A stretch of 64,000 bases of DNA from Hyposmocoma kahamanoa (taxonomy: Eukaryota; Arthropoda; Insecta; Lepidoptera; Cosmopterigidae), in the NCBI RefSeq assembly GCF_003589595.1, contig NW_020653945.1, forward strand, positions 24,412,361-24,476,360, given 5' to 3'. Position numbers and translations under genes: made by a program. This document shows positions 24,072 to 35,229 of the stretch, piece after piece. The number at the start of each line of letters is the position of its first letter. Position 1 is the stretch's first letter. Under the pieces are notes generated by a model that saw only the letters and a list, made by a program, of their open reading frames with translations, did no database searches and was not told the origin of the DNA.

Positions 24072-24370
24072 ATAGCAGTAGAGCTGCTTGTGAAAGATTA
24101 CGTCCAGGGAAATACTGTTACCAATTTCTGCAGCCAAGCTGTAATGTGAGTATTACTGCGTTCCAATATCGAAAAGATAAGGGTGCTGGTAAAATTGCAG
24201 GCACATGGCACTTGTTAACTTATGTCTCAGGGTAATGGACGCAATGGTAGTGCCCTTCAGCGATCTATAAATAAAGCTCTGAGCTGCACTGCACCTGTTA
24301 TGGACAGGCGTGTCGCTTGCCAATAGGATGACCAGCACGGCTTGTTCGTCCCGTCACTTAGTATCATAAA
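24072..24370 (-). repeat. R300, copy 4 (minus)
   Basis: The inverse orientation begins CTTGTGAAAGATTACGTCCA and ends GGACAGGCGTGTCGCTTGCC, then TTGTTCGTCCCGTCACTTAG. Full length. Confidence 0.82.
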
Positions 24371-24486
24371 AAAGAGTATTAACCAAGATGCTATTGCGGC
24401 TACTACATGACACAGTGTCAACATTCTCACGAAAATGATCACAGCCGCCATTTGATAAACAATCACGGTATGAAGGGTTCTTAACT

Positions 24487-24707
24487 GCCTCTGTGGCCGA
24501 ACGGTTACCATGCTGGACTGCCACGCAGAGGTCCCAGGTTCGATTCCCGGGCCGGGAGAAATAGTTGTATGGCCTGCAATTATTTCTCTCGTGAGTTTGG
24601 GTGTAATTTGTGGTTGTCTATGTGTGTGTCCATGGCACCCGCGACACAGGGTTTCCCTAGTGCGGGGCTATGTTGAGTGTGTGCGTTATTTATTTATTTA
24701 TTTTATT
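24487..24707 (+). mobile_element. SINE type 1, full copy
   Basis: Same head (TGGCCGAACGG, GGTTCGATTCC), body and TTATT tail as 7162-7385, with very few differences, so it is young relative to most of the window. Confidence 0.87.
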
Positions 24708-24875
24708 TCAATTTGCGTCTTAGGTACGTGTTGCGCTGTTCTCGTTGAATTTAGATTTTGAATTGTATTTTAACTGTGTCTTGTGTTCTTGACCATTTCG
24801 AGCTATGGCAGAATATCGATGAGGCTATGCTATCCATCAATCTCCGTAATTGAACCACAGCCCATATGAAACGTT

Positions 24876-25775
24876 TGAATGAATGAAATATTCTTTATTG
24901 ACCATTAAAAATTACAATGACAAAATAGAACAGTAATGTAAGTATCACAGAGTAAGATAATGTACAACAGGCGGCCTTATTGCTAAGTAGCAATTTCTTC
25001 CAGGCAACCTTAGGATAGAAATTTAACAGTTGGAATGGGGGGTGCAACCAAAGAATATCTTGTAATGAAAGGGGCTATAAATAAATACACTACTCATCAA
25101 TAAAGTAAATATATAAACTATAATATCAAATATATACATTATTAGAATAAATACACAAATAATAATAATATTATACTCGTATATATAAGAACACTTTCGT
25201 AGGAAAATAAAATAAATAGCAATAATATTAAGATAAATATACAAAGGAGATCATAACACTATGCAAAAGAAAAAAAAAGGAAGGAATGGACATTAAGAAA
25301 AATAAAATAAAAGACTTAGTAGTTAAGGAAATGATCCTTAACATGACGTTTGACGCAATCAAGAGAAGGGGATCGACGAATAGGTTCTGGGAGATAATTC
25401 CATAGACAGATAGCAGAAACAGTAAACCAGTTGGGAGTAAAAATCGGAGCCATGTGAGTATGAGTGTATCAGAGGAGCTAAAAGTATGGCAGAGTGTAGA
25501 CGAGTGAAAAATAAAACGTTCTTTAAGGTAAAGAGGCCTACAAGGGATAAAATAAAGTAGAGTAAAGAAGGAAAAGTGTGTGAAGGTCTTTACGCCGGTG
25601 GATGGGCAGCCATTTAAGTTGTGCGCGAAACTGGGAAACATGGTCAAACTTACAAAGTCCGTAAATAAATCTTGCACATATATTTTGGAAGCGTTCCAAT
25701 TTATTAAGCAGGGTGACTGTCAAATCCGGATAACAAAAATCTGCGTAGTCCAAAATCGGATGTAGAATGCTCTAA
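24876..25775 (-). pseudogene. LINE family B, 5'-truncated minus-strand copy
   Basis: The minus strand reads LDYADFCYPDLTVTLLNKLE, then CKFDHVSQFRAQLKWLPIHR and TLFLLYSTLF, clearly related to the C-terminus of the LINE B protein at 33007-34935 (IDYADVCYPDL, RKFDHVSSFRSQLKWLPI). A frameshift and stops follow. The element closes with the shared 3' motif TTGCTACTTAGCAATAAGG and CCGCC, an AATAAAG signal and a short ATTC repeat at 24876-24890. Everything upstream, including the RT active site, is missing. Confidence 0.8.
24979..24994 (-). other. Conserved 3'-UTR hairpin of LINE B family
   Basis: ATTGCTA and TAGCAAT pair as a 7-bp stem just before AAGGCCGCC. The equivalent in the other copy is 35149-35163 with different bases in the stem. 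Confidence 0.6.
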
Positions 25776-26359
25776 GCCAGCAGCTGAACAATGTTTATTT
25801 TTTGTTTGTCTTTTTTATTATAATGCATGACGTCAAAACATTTTTGTTTTGATCTTGAATATATACACTTTAAGTCATGAATTTCTCAAATTGTGCAAAC
25901 ACTAACAAGTTAACCAGAAAACATGTGTGATATACATATTTTTTGTCATAAAATTTTTTAACATAACCATCAGTCAAAATTTTGGCCCGGGGCATTAATT
26001 AAAATATCTTTTGTTTTAATAAAACGGGCCGCCATTTTGAGGCTCCGGCTTTGTTCGAGCTAATGGGATCCATGATTTGGTTGCAAAGTTATCTATTGAA
26101 TTCTGTTGACATTTTTATTTTATTTTATTTTTTTGCATTCATTCGTTTCTGGTTATGGACTGGTATTGTCTAAATTATTTTGTTGAAATGTAATTATGTT
26201 TCTAAACCACAATTGCTTTACATTGAAATTGAAACTACTTTTTCAGTTTGCCCGTGACAATAGGACATGTAAAAAGATCTTACGTTAGTTTGAATTTAAA
26301 GTTGCTAAAATATAGGTTCATTTTCAAAATTTCGAAATCGTTATTTAGAACAAGATCGT
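25776..26359. other. Unannotated sequence
   Basis: No recognised feature. Confidence 0.4.
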
Positions 26360-26525
26360 CAGGATCATCATCATCAATCCATTTAAACGTCCCTCTGCGG
26401 GGCACGGGTGTCCTCTCAAGCGAGAATTGGCGGACTTCATACGTTTTCCGAGAAACTCAGAGGTACGAACATGAATTCACGCCACGGCCTCTGAATGAGA
26501 GACGGTAAGTCAAACCATTAAGCTA
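26360..26525 (+). repeat. Interspersed repeat with ATCATCATCATCAATCC start
   Basis: GGGGCACGGGTGTCCTCTC, then GGCGGACTTCATACG and an ACGGTAAGTCAAACCATTA-GCTACCGCGG end. Related fragments are at 52628-53045 (shared CACGGGTCTCCT start and GTCAAACTATTAGGCTACCG end) and 61376-61480. Unclassified. Confidence 0.55.
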
Positions 26526-26639
26526 CCGCGGTTTATTATCCTTTAAACTTTATTCTAAAGGTTTATTATACTGCTTTTGCGTACTTGGACAAAATTCCGT
26601 GGCAGTGACCCGTTTAGCTCTTAAAGGTATACTCCATCT

Positions 26640-26805
26640 AAGATATTAAATATTGCAAATGATAAATGTATTGAAATGCATATTTACAAAGAGTTTCTTA
26701 CTCATTCTTCTCAGGGGAAACTGCCTTGTGAATGAACAGTAGAGTTTACGATGATATGACGATTTGAAATGTAATTTGCTTACCTATGAAATTCAGATGA
26801 TTTGA
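26640..26805 (+). mobile_element. 3' UTR fragment of a LINE A relative
   Basis: GAGTTTCTTACTCATTCTTC, then TCAGG and GAATGAACAGTAG, matches the 3' UTR of LINE A (GAGTTTCTTGCTCGTTCTTC, GAACGAGCAGTA). It ends near GATGATTTGAGATT. No coding part is left. Confidence 0.6.
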
Positions 26806-27470
26806 GATTCACTAACAACTATTTAATAGAAGAAAAATGTATACAAACAAAAACTGGTATACTTCTCTTTGTGACACAGCCTTAAGCAAAATAGAAATAT
26901 GCTGTCTTTGCCATATATCTGTTATACTCCAGAAGAGAAATCATAAATCGTCGAATTAAATATAACAACAAAAGTAAACCCCTTCTGTTTAACAAAGAAT
27001 CATGGGCAAAGAAATAAAACGAGATTGGTATAAATATTCAATAAAAGTCCCTACAACGGTAAGTTTTGGGTTAAGACGGTAAGGGAATACAAAAGTTGGA
27101 AATTTGCCAACGCTTTTACTAGGTCACATGAATATGATATGTACAAATGTAAGACTAAGAATTGAGATAGGTACGTATGTTTCTTTGAAAAAAAAAAAGA
27201 TTTTTCTTATAATTTGTAACCAACTTTCCAATATTCTTATCCACTATGATTTATGTCGACAATCACATTCTAAAATAGATTCTAGAATAGAAGAGTTTTG
27301 CTCGTGAACAGTGTCATGACATGCAGGCAATGTCGACCGTAATATCCTAAATTATGACCATGGGCTTTTTCATTACATTATCTATCTATGGAGTTTTTAC
27401 GTCAAGATTAAGTATATATTTCGCATTTACTTAAAGTATAAAAAAACGAAACATTTGCAGTTTAATTCAA
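26806..27470. other. Unannotated sequence
   Basis: No recognised feature. Confidence 0.4.
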
Positions 27471-27478
27471 TTTTAACT

Positions 27479-27595
27479 GCCTCTGTGGCCGAACGGTTAC
27501 CATGCCGGACTGCCACGCAGAGGTCCCAGGTTCGATTCCCAGACGGGGACAAATAGTTGTATGTATATCTACATTTATTTCTCTCGTGAACTCAA
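27479..27595 (+). mobile_element. SINE type 1, 3'-truncated
   Basis: Head with TGGCCGAACGG and GGTTCGATTCC, then the body only as far as TTTCTCTCGTGA. The rest of the body and the tail are missing. Confidence 0.8.
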
Positions 27596-27664
27596 TTCTG
27601 CAGCACTTTTAAGATTTGGAAATTATTTGTTTTGTATCTAATATATTGTGCTTGAATGCTTCTG

Positions 27665-27826
27665 AGGGTCGTATTCTAGAACTCAATGCTCAAGTCAGGA
27701 TTTGAGTACGGTTTAAAGCACTTGATATCATACTCAAGTCCCTGCCATTAGGGGCGTATTTCCAGTGCTTGTGTTTCCAGTGCAATCCTGACTTGAGCAT
27801 TGAATAGAGTTCTAGAATACGACCCT
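27665..27826. mobile_element. Fold-back MITE
   Basis: A 162-bp palindromic element: AGGGTCGTATTCTAGAACTC at left is mirrored by GAGTTCTAGAATACGACCCT at right, and AATGCTCAAGTCAGGA by TCCTGACTTGAGCATT, around a central loop. It is non-coding. Confidence 0.85.
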
Positions 27827-28021
27827 GAGTCTTTTATAACATTTTGGTTCGAGTTGTATTATCACGGAAGAATAGCTGGCAATCTGTTTAATAAAAATAA
27901 ACTCGCCTTTCATTGCAAAATCCATAAATGTTAAGTTGTGAATAGCGATATTTATTCATACAAGAAATATATTTCATTGTATCTATTTCCTCGCAAATGT
28001 AATAAAAAATATTGTATATAG

Positions 28022-28096
28022 CAAGGGCGGTAAAAATTACAAACCTCGAGACATTAAAGCCCGAAGCCGAGTAATTTCTTATTTACCGCCCTTATA
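28022..28096. repeat. Short inverted-repeat element
   Basis: AGGGCGGTAAA and TTTACCGCCCT face each other about 50 bp apart, with a partial GTAATT/AATTAC inner match. Probably a small MITE. Confidence 0.6.
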
Positions 28097-30321
28097 CACA
28101 ATGTAATATAACGTGCTGCTTATACCTTTACTCGACATGCAGGTTTTATAACTATGTTTTCCTTCATCGTTAACAAGAGACAATTACTATTAAATATTTA
28201 CATATTTAGGTAACTTTCAAATTAAAGTCAGATAAATGGTATCACATGAGTTTGAACCATCAACCTCGCAATCGGGAAGCAAAAATTCTCCTAACAGACC
28301 ATAATGTTCTCCCAATAATGTACTAATGCTCTACTTATCAATGTAAATAAGGTTGGTATCAAAAGTGTACCTTGAAGGACACCTATGGGTAAATAAAATA
28401 CATAAAAGTTGGTGTTAGGCAATTATATAACTTTTTCAAATATTAATTGGGATACTGGTGGTGATGAATTAAATAATTTTTCTCGGAAATAATGATATCG
28501 CTAATAATACAATAGCACATTCAAAGTGTTCCTTCTCGTCGCTCGAATTCCTTCGAACTTAGGATTTTTAATTAACGAAAAGTTGCCAAGTCTCCCAAAC
28601 TTCTTTTGTAATTCGATATTACAATTGTCCTCGCAATTATTGACTTAATTATGGGATTATTATAAGACTTCAATATTGGTTTTGTAAAAAATACTTGTTA
28701 TTCTTTTAAAATAAACTTTTTTTCATTTTTTGTTATTGTACTGTTATAATTTGCAGTAAATGTTTATGTTTTACTTATTACGGATTTGTCTTCAACTATC
28801 TCCCTAAAAGTTTTTATAAACATTTTCTCGTTTTCAAGCGTACTTATTATTTTTGAAAAAAGTGAAATCTTAATAATTATATTATGTAAATTGTTTGTAA
28901 GGGTGCGTAAAGATCTGGCGAATGTTTTAGTGAATGTGATGAACGAACTCAGTGATTGCAGCAACCATTTTAAACATTGAGTTTGATTACTTATTATTGA
29001 TTCCATCAACAGCCTTGCCACGCTAATTTAAGTCAGGTCAATGTTCTTAATGTAAAGACCTATCTTAGAGACTATAATATACAAAAAACATTTTATGTAT
29101 GATTTTCGTATTCTATAGTAGAGTCATTAACAAAAAATACTCAAAGACTTAATGTATATGAGATATCTTCGCCTAGAATAACCATTTTAAATTGAACTAG
29201 CGCTAAAACGCTTATAAGTGTCGCAAATGATGTGTACGGTGCCAGAGTCATAAACAACAAGAAATATGAATCCATGTATTTGACATTCGTACGTATACGT
29301 AATGAACTTCCTCTCTAAAATCTAAATTGTTGAAGTTTATAATATTCTTTCATTCTAATATAACAGTTGCAGTAGACATAATAAGTATACTCAAGATGGT
29401 CGCCAGAAGCGATTTTTATTTACTTTGACACAGTTACAAGATACAAATCATAAACTATGTCACTATAACAAAAACAAATAAATTTGTATCTCAATAAGAA
29501 CGGCACACAACATACAAATAACATTTTGCAACTTAACGGTGGCTAAGTCAGTAGAAAACATATACATTTTTAATAATTAAAAATGATAATTTCTCCATTT
29601 TGTGATATGTTTTAGTATAACCTGAGCTTTTTATTATTTTTACCAATGTGTTGGTGCTCTGGTGAAATATATCAAGATCTTTACGTAAGACAATGTATTT
29701 TCTATCTAAATGTATTATAGGGCTATTATGTGACACATAATTTTAGTAGAAGGCACCAAAAACAAATGTTGTCTGCGGCTAATCCTATTATTGAATGGAA
29801 TGATACTAAAACAAGAATCTTGGTTTCAGTTCAAAAAGTGCAGGTGTAAGCAGAATTTCTCCACACAAATGTGGACCTTACAAAATATAATATATCAGAT
29901 TCTGACATTGCCATAAAACAAAGAACATTGTCTTAAAACTATTACGCTCAAGTTCTACACCTTTTTACAGTTTATTTCTCTGGAGTTCTCGTTGTAAGTT
30001 TTAAAAATGATAGCCCTACTGTCCAAGAAATTGCTCTTGTCTTTCCCAAGATACTTTATGAGGTGAATGTTTGAGATTATATACGGTTAGAGGGAAAAAT
30101 AAGGGTAAGCAAATAAATGGAGAAATGTAAAAACATGTTCAACATCTTAGGTATTTTAATCAACAGGAAACAATATTTTTTTGGTTTAAAAGCTATATAG
30201 ATACATTTTAACTTACTATTACTATGCAGAAATCTAATTAATGGCCGACTTATTGACCATGGTGGTACTTTTTATTTCCATTCTTTTTGTCATTTTTTTC
30301 GTGCTTTCTCAAGGTTGCATG

Positions 30322-30323
<2 letters not shown>
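28097..30323. other. Unannotated sequence
   Basis: About 2.2 kb, AT-rich, with no recognised gene or repeat. Confidence 0.4.

Positions 30324-30359
<36 letters not shown>
30324..30359. repeat. (AT)n microsatellite
   Basis: About 18 uninterrupted AT units. Confidence 0.95.
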
Positions 30360-30361
<2 letters not shown>

Positions 30362-30559
30362 CACAAAATTAATTCACACCTTTATCATTCTATCCATAGT
30401 GAGCTAATCTTCAAAGTTCGTTTGCTCTGGGGCAATTGTAGCTAAAAAATAAAAAATATTGTTTATTGAATAACGTATTGTACAAATGAATAACCAAAGA
30501 CTAATTATGCAAATAAATGTTAAATATAACACATATACCTGAGCTAGGAGAGTGCTGTA

Positions 30560-31410
30560 TTACATGTAGCTTAATTTAATTAAGGTTAAAAATGTCTCGA
30601 GTGACATACCTTGCAGCTTGTCGGCTAGCTTTGCTGGAATATACAATTGAAGACTTCGGCTTCTTGCATAGACGTAGGCACTCCAATGATGACAATTCTG
30701 GGCTTGCGCTTATGTGACTCATCAACAGTAAGGCCGGAGGTTGTCAATTGGGCCGCGTGCTTCAGCTTCTCAAGATCACTTTGGTGTAGGTGCTGATGAT
30801 AACACCACCGTTCTTTGTCTTGCGCAAGCCTCTCACGTGCAGCTTCATTTCTTCAGGTCGGATGATTTTTTGGACAAGGGTTTCGTCTCTTCACTCGATA
30901 TCAATTTGTCAGTAGGATAGGAGCCTAATAGGAGCTTATCTTATTAGGCTGAATAAAATTATTTGCGCTTTTTTTAACCATATCTGCAAAAGACACTGCA
31001 TTCGAGACAAGTTTTGACGAATCTTGATTACTCTGCTTGAGGTCTAGAAGCTGCTGCGAGAGGTCCTGATTTATTTTAAGGGCTTTAAGGGATGTATGGG
31101 CTACAATGGCTTTTTGTTTAAGGGACTGGTACAGTACAGCCATATGAGACGTTCCATGAGCAACTTTTCGGCACAAATTGCTAATTCTAAGTTTTTGGTC
31201 TCAAATCAGCTTGCCTTCGGTAGAAATAGCGCATTCTTCGTTTAAACATTGTTCTATTGTTATCATCCAGTTTTGGATCTCAGGCGTGAGCACAACATCG
31301 GGAGGATCCTCGTTCTGCAGGGACACTGCGGGCGCGGGGGGTTGAGATGATGGCGTTGATGGCGGGCTGCGTTAGTATACTCCGATTAAAGGGATTGTCT
31401 TCCATTTTTG
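30560..31410 (-). pseudogene. Gag-like ORF1 of a non-LTR retrotransposon
   Basis: The minus strand holds a broken ORF1 (nucleic-acid-binding gag-like protein) of R1/Jockey style. A likely ATG near 31406 reads MEDNPFNRSILTQPAINAII. Further on: LTPEIQNWMITIEQCLNEEC, KLRISNLCRKVAHGTSHMAV and SFADMVKKSANNF, then in other frames EEMKLHVRGLRKTKNGGVII. The latter two are the characteristic gag-like landmarks (FADMVK, and VKGLRK--GGVLI). Several frameshifts are needed and the CCHC knuckles expected further downstream were not found. It lies about 650 bp from LINE C, also on the minus strand; common origin is possible but unproven. Confidence 0.7.
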
Positions 31411-31420
31411 TATTAATGTT

Positions 31421-32079
31421 GAGTAAATGCACTAAACATTATTAGATCCAATAGAGTAAATGACACTGACAACAACAACTAATGACACTGACAGTTTGCT
31501 TCCGCTTAAAGTAGAGCTAGGTCACAATTTTGCAAGTAATTATTTATATTATTCTGTTAACTTATAGACACGACCGATCACATCGCGAGACTCCAGATTG
31601 ATGAGCTAAAACGTATTTATCAAATAAAATATGCATTGTCTTTCAAGTGTACTGCAGTGTCTAAGTTGAAAAGTAAAACACCAAGTATTCTATGGTGGCC
31701 ATTGGCAAAAACAAAATATCTGTCAGTTGAAAAATCACCCAGATGGAATCGAAATTGGTCACTCATAATAATAAAATCTTTAACAATATTCCTCGATCAT
31801 AGCAATTGCTTACTTCCGAACTTCTCGAGAATAAAATTATTGGAATAATTCTAAAATATTGAGTTTGCAAGATTTTTGGCGTTTCCACTCGTTGCGGCAA
31901 TCACTTTTCGTCAGATGTGAACTCCATCATCAATTTTACTTATTCTGAAGTTTTTTAACTTCGAAAATTTAGCGGATCCTTTTTTTAATCTAAATTTAAG
32001 GAGCTTTACTGTGTAAGAAGATGGTAATGTCGATCCGTAATGCTACTTAATTTACATCTAACCCAGAGTAAGACTTCTT
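31421..32079. other. Unannotated sequence
   Basis: No recognised feature. Confidence 0.4.
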
Positions 32080-32274
32080 AAATGTACTTTGTAAAGTATC
32101 TTGGCTTTGTTGGACGAAGGGATGGTACACCAACCAGTTTGTCATGTACTGGATACACTGCCCAACTGTCTCCTGAGTCTCGAGGTTTGAACACATTCCA
32201 TGAAAACGTGATAAACGTCTTCAATGACGCCACAATTGCTACAATATGGAGTTTGTGTAATGCCCATCGGAATG
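32080..32274 (-). pseudogene. LINE C, downstream part (zinc-ribbon tail)
   Basis: The minus strand reads IPMGITQTPYCSNCGVIEDV then YHVFMECVQ. The CxxC, H and C spacing is the CCHC-type motif that follows the RNase H domain in I/R1-like LINEs. Its upstream part is at 35230-35496, and the frame joins exactly if the intervening 2.95 kb and one copy of AATG are removed. It ends at a stop about 42 codons in. Confidence 0.75.
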
Positions 32275-32940
32275 TCAAAGCAAAGTCAAAGTCAAAGATT
32301 ATTTATTCCATAGGTAAAATAAATTTACACTTGAAAACGTCACATTTAAGCTACTGCTCGTTCACTACGCTGACCTCCCTGAGAAGAACGAGCAAGAAAC
32401 TCTAGGGATTGCTCTTTTCAAATAAACTTAAATGCCATGGAATACACTTTGAATCAAATTTGTGTGGATTCTGGAGCCATGTCGTCTTTCCATACATCTT
32501 TATCTAACACGTAGTCTTCAATTTTGTAATATGATTTTTCGATCAAAATATTTTTAATGTAGTTTTTAAACTTAGGAAATGATAAACTTAATATATGCTC
32601 CGGAATCTTATTGTAAAAACGTATACAGTTCCCCATAAAAGAGTTGTTTACCTTGGTTAAACGAAATCGTGGTACCATGAGTTTGGACTTAACTCTAAGG
32701 TTAATATTAGGAATATCTTCTTTCTTATTGAAATTATGTATATTTTTACGGGCCTATAAAATATTTGAGTAAATGTACTGTGATGCCACAGTCATGATAC
32801 CAGTCTCCTTAAACTTTTCTCTAAGAGATACCCGAGAGCCTAGACGGTACACAGAACGAATCGCTCGTTTTTGCAATACAAATACGGTTTGAATATCTGC
32901 CGCTTTACCCCACATGAGAATCCCGTAGGACATTATATAA
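32275..32940 (-). mobile_element. LINE A, 5'-truncated copy 2
   Basis: Minus-strand copy of the last ~660 bp of LINE A, from IMSYGILMWGKAAD through the stop and 3' UTR to the terminal TTTGAC repeats at 32275-32300. One TAT codon has become TAG (NIL*ARKN), so the reading frame is closed; otherwise differences from 5720-6372 are few. The 5' truncation at about 32938 abuts LINE B in opposite orientation. The 3' end is flanked by AATG. Confidence 0.9.
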
Positions 32941-32966
32941 TATTTAATAATTTTATACATTATATA
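32941..32966. other. AT-rich filler at the A/B head-to-head junction
   Basis: About 26 bp, nearly all A/T, that belongs to neither LINE. Untemplated or poorly templated bases are common at 5' junctions of truncated LINE insertions. Confidence 0.55.
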
Positions 32967-32967
32967 T

Positions 32968-34935
32968 AAGCGGCCTCCTGCTCCTTGGATTAACAGGGGC
33001 ATTCGTATGGCTATGACTAGACGTGATCGATTGTTTCGGGTTTACAAGCGCGATAGATCGGATTGTAATTGGACTCTGTACAAGACTGCTCGTAATAGGT
33101 GTAATGGGATGGTGAGGGCAGCTAAGCGTCAATATTTTTATAATAACGTAAGTAATTGTTCTCCTGCTAATGTCTGGAAGTTTCTCAAAACTCTTGGCTT
33201 AGGCAAATGTTCTGCTCAATCTGACTCCTACCCTTTTGCTCCTAACGACTTCAACTGCCATTTCTCGTCTGCTCCTTCTTTAGATCCCTTCATTAAGGCG
33301 AACACTATTCGACTTATTGCTTCCAGGCCCATTTCTTCTTCAGTTTCTTTCTCTTTTTCACCAGTTACAGCTGACGATTTGCGTAAAATAATTTTTTCTA
33401 TTAAGTCTAAAGCCGTAGGATGTGACGAGGTGAGCAGAGTGATGATTGTCAGCATTGTTGATCAAATTCTCCCTATTATTATTAATACTATTGTCCATAT
33501 CATCAACTTCTCCTTGCAGTATGGTGATTTCCCTCGTGCCTGGCGTAAGGCATTTATTATACCTTTGCCAAAAATATCTTCTCCTATACAACTTAATAAC
33601 TTTAGGCCTATCTCTATTCTTCCTTTCCTGTCTAAAATTCTAGAATCTGTTGTTCATAAGCAAGTGTCTTCCTACACATTTTCTAACAACCTTCTAACCC
33701 CTTTCCAATCTGGGTTTCGCCCGGGACACGGCACAACAACTGCCCTACTCAAAGTTGTGGAAGACATTAGGCTGGGCATGGAGAAGCAGTTGGTCACTGC
33801 TATAGTTCTCGTCGACTTTTCCAACGCTTTTAACATGGTAGACCACGACATTCTGCTTGCCATCCTGAAGTCGCTTAACTTCTCCCCATTATCACTAGAC
33901 TGGTTCTCGTCCTACCTTCGTGATCGTCAACAAGCTGTTCGCGTGGGTCCTAAAGTCTCCGATTGGCGTGATTTGGCAGCTGGTGTTCCGCAAGGTGGAA
34001 TCTTGTCACCGCTTTTATTTTCACTTTTTATTAATTTTCTTTCTTTCTCACTTAGCTGCTCTTACCACTTTTATGCTGATGACTTGCAGGTTTACGCGCA
34101 GGCATCTGCCGAGGACATTAATTCAGCGATTTCTGACATTAACAGCGATTTACAATGTGTTAGTGCGTGGTCAACTAATTGTGGGATATCTGTTAATCCT
34201 TTCAAGTGTCAAGCAATTATTTTAGGTGGAACTAAACAGATATCCAAGATTGACCATACTTCGCTCATTCAAGTAGTTTATGAGAACTCGTCTGTTCCAT
34301 TCAGTTGTAGTGTAAAAAACCTTGGTCTTTACATTGACTCCTCACTTAGCTGGACCTTACAGGTGTCCGAGGTTAGTCGTAGGGTTACTTCTTCTTTACG
34401 TTTTCTAAACCGCTTTCGACATTTTCTTCCCATTAGTACTAAGACCCTGCTCGTCACCTCCCTTATATTCCCACTCATTGATTATGCTGATGTCTGTTAT
34501 CCTGATCTCAACGAAAATCTATTAGACAAGTTGGACCGCCTGCTCAATAATGCTATTCGTTTCATTTTCTGCCTTCGGAAATTTGATCATGTTTCTTCTT
34601 TTAGGTCTCAACTTAAATGGCTCCCTATTCGTCAACGCAGACAGAAAAGAATTCTCTGTACGTTGTACTCCGTTCTTTTCAATCCCCACTATCCAGAATA
34701 CTTGAAATGTAAATTTCAGTATCTCTGTGACTCTCATGACCTCCCACTTCGTTCCATGAATTCACTATCACTCTCTGTAGCTCTCTTTCATTCTGGTTTC
34801 ATGTCAGATTCTTTTACTCTCCACTCGATACGGCTCTGGAACGCTCTACCGGACGCCATCAGACGGTCTCCTAATATATTTTCTTTTAAAAATAATGTTC
34901 ATGAGCATCTTCTAAATTGTTTGTCACAGCAATAA
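32968..34935 (+). CDS. LINE B reverse transcriptase (endonuclease missing)
   Basis: An intact frame to the TAA at 34933-34935. It is open upstream of the first ATG (33007), where it reads KRPPAPWINRGIR, the PW-N--I- linker that joins endonuclease to RT in CR1/Jockey-group LINEs, so the copy is 5'-truncated in the linker and the ATG is not the natural start. Numbering from 33007: RPISILPFLSKILE near 200, motif A VDFSNAFNMVDH with D270, GVPQGGILSPLLF from 326, motif C YADD with D358 and D359, then the C-terminal LKWLPIRQRR and LWNALPDAIRR blocks. All RT catalytic aspartates are present. Without its endonuclease and promoter it is unlikely to move by itself. Confidence 0.9.
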   Translation, partial: KRPPAPWINRGIRMAMTRRDRLFRVYKRDRSDCNWTLYKTARNRCNGMVRAAKRQYFYNNVSNCSPANVWKFLKTLGLGKCSAQSDSYPFAPNDFNCHFSSAPSLDPFIKANTIRLIASRPISSSVSFSFSPVTADDLRKIIFSIKSKAVGCDEVSRVMIVSIVDQILPIIINTIVHIINFSLQYGDFPRAWRKAFIIPLPKISSPIQLNNFRPISILPFLSKILESVVHKQVSSYTFSNNLLTPFQSGFRPGHGTTTALLKVVEDIRLGMEKQLVTAIVLVDFSNAFNMVDHDILLAILKSLNFSPLSLDWFSSYLRDRQQAVRVGPKVSDWRDLAAGVPQGGILSPLLFSLFINFLSFSLSCSYHFYADDLQVYAQASAEDINSAISDINSDLQCVSAWSTNCGISVNPFKCQAIILGGTKQISKIDHTSLIQVVYENSSVPFSCSVKNLGLYIDSSLSWTLQVSEVSRRVTSSLRFLNRFRHFLPISTKTLLVTSLIFPLIDYADVCYPDLNENLLDKLDRLLNNAIRFIFCLRKFDHVSSFRSQLKWLPIRQRRQKRILCTLYSVLFNPHYPEYLKCKFQYLCDSHDLPLRSMNSLSLSVALFHSGFMSDSFTLHSIRLWNALPDAIRRSPNIFSFKNNVHEHLLNCLSQQ

Positions 34936-35148
34936 TCATCATCATATTCTGTTATTGTAAGTATTTTGTATATGTATAGTATATTTGTGTGTATGTAAGT
35001 GTATGTATTATATTATTAAGTAAGGTATTAGGTTAGTTTGTTATATATATAATTATGAATTAGTTTCATTTATTTTAATATAACCGTAATATTCTGTTTA
35101 TTTACCGCGTTCGTGAATTTCGTTTTTCTCAGAGGTTGACTGGTAGAG

Positions 35149-35163
35149 AATGCTTTTAGCATT
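35149..35163 (+). other. Conserved 3'-UTR hairpin of LINE B
   Basis: AATGCT-TTT-AGCATT forms a 6-bp stem followed by AAGTCCGCC, equivalent to 24979-24994 with compensated stem changes. Confidence 0.6.
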
Positions 35164-35229
35164 AAGTCCGCCTTTTGTACCCTTTGTATTGTGGTTAATA
35201 AAGCTTAATAAATAAATAAAAATAAATAT

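Larger units (their letters stand above)
32967..35229 (+). mobile_element. LINE family B, 5'-truncated copy
   Basis: Carries the linker and complete reverse transcriptase but no endonuclease. The 3' UTR has GGTTGACTGGTAGAGAATGC, the hairpin at 35149-35163, AATAAA at 35197-35202 and an AATAA-repeat tail ending near 35229. The related minus-strand copy at 24876-25775 shares the same 3' motif. Its 5' end faces LINE A copy 2, and both lie inside LINE C. Confidence 0.88.

Noticed and set aside
25023..25244. Hydrophobic 73-codon minus-strand frame as membrane protein
   Set aside because: The composition (I, Y, F) follows from AT-rich 3' UTR of the LINE B copy.
30324..30359. AT run as replication origin or terminator
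   Set aside because: A plain dinucleotide microsatellite with no accompanying motif.
33228..33863. Minus-strand open frames
   Set aside because: They are antisense to LINE B reverse transcriptase.
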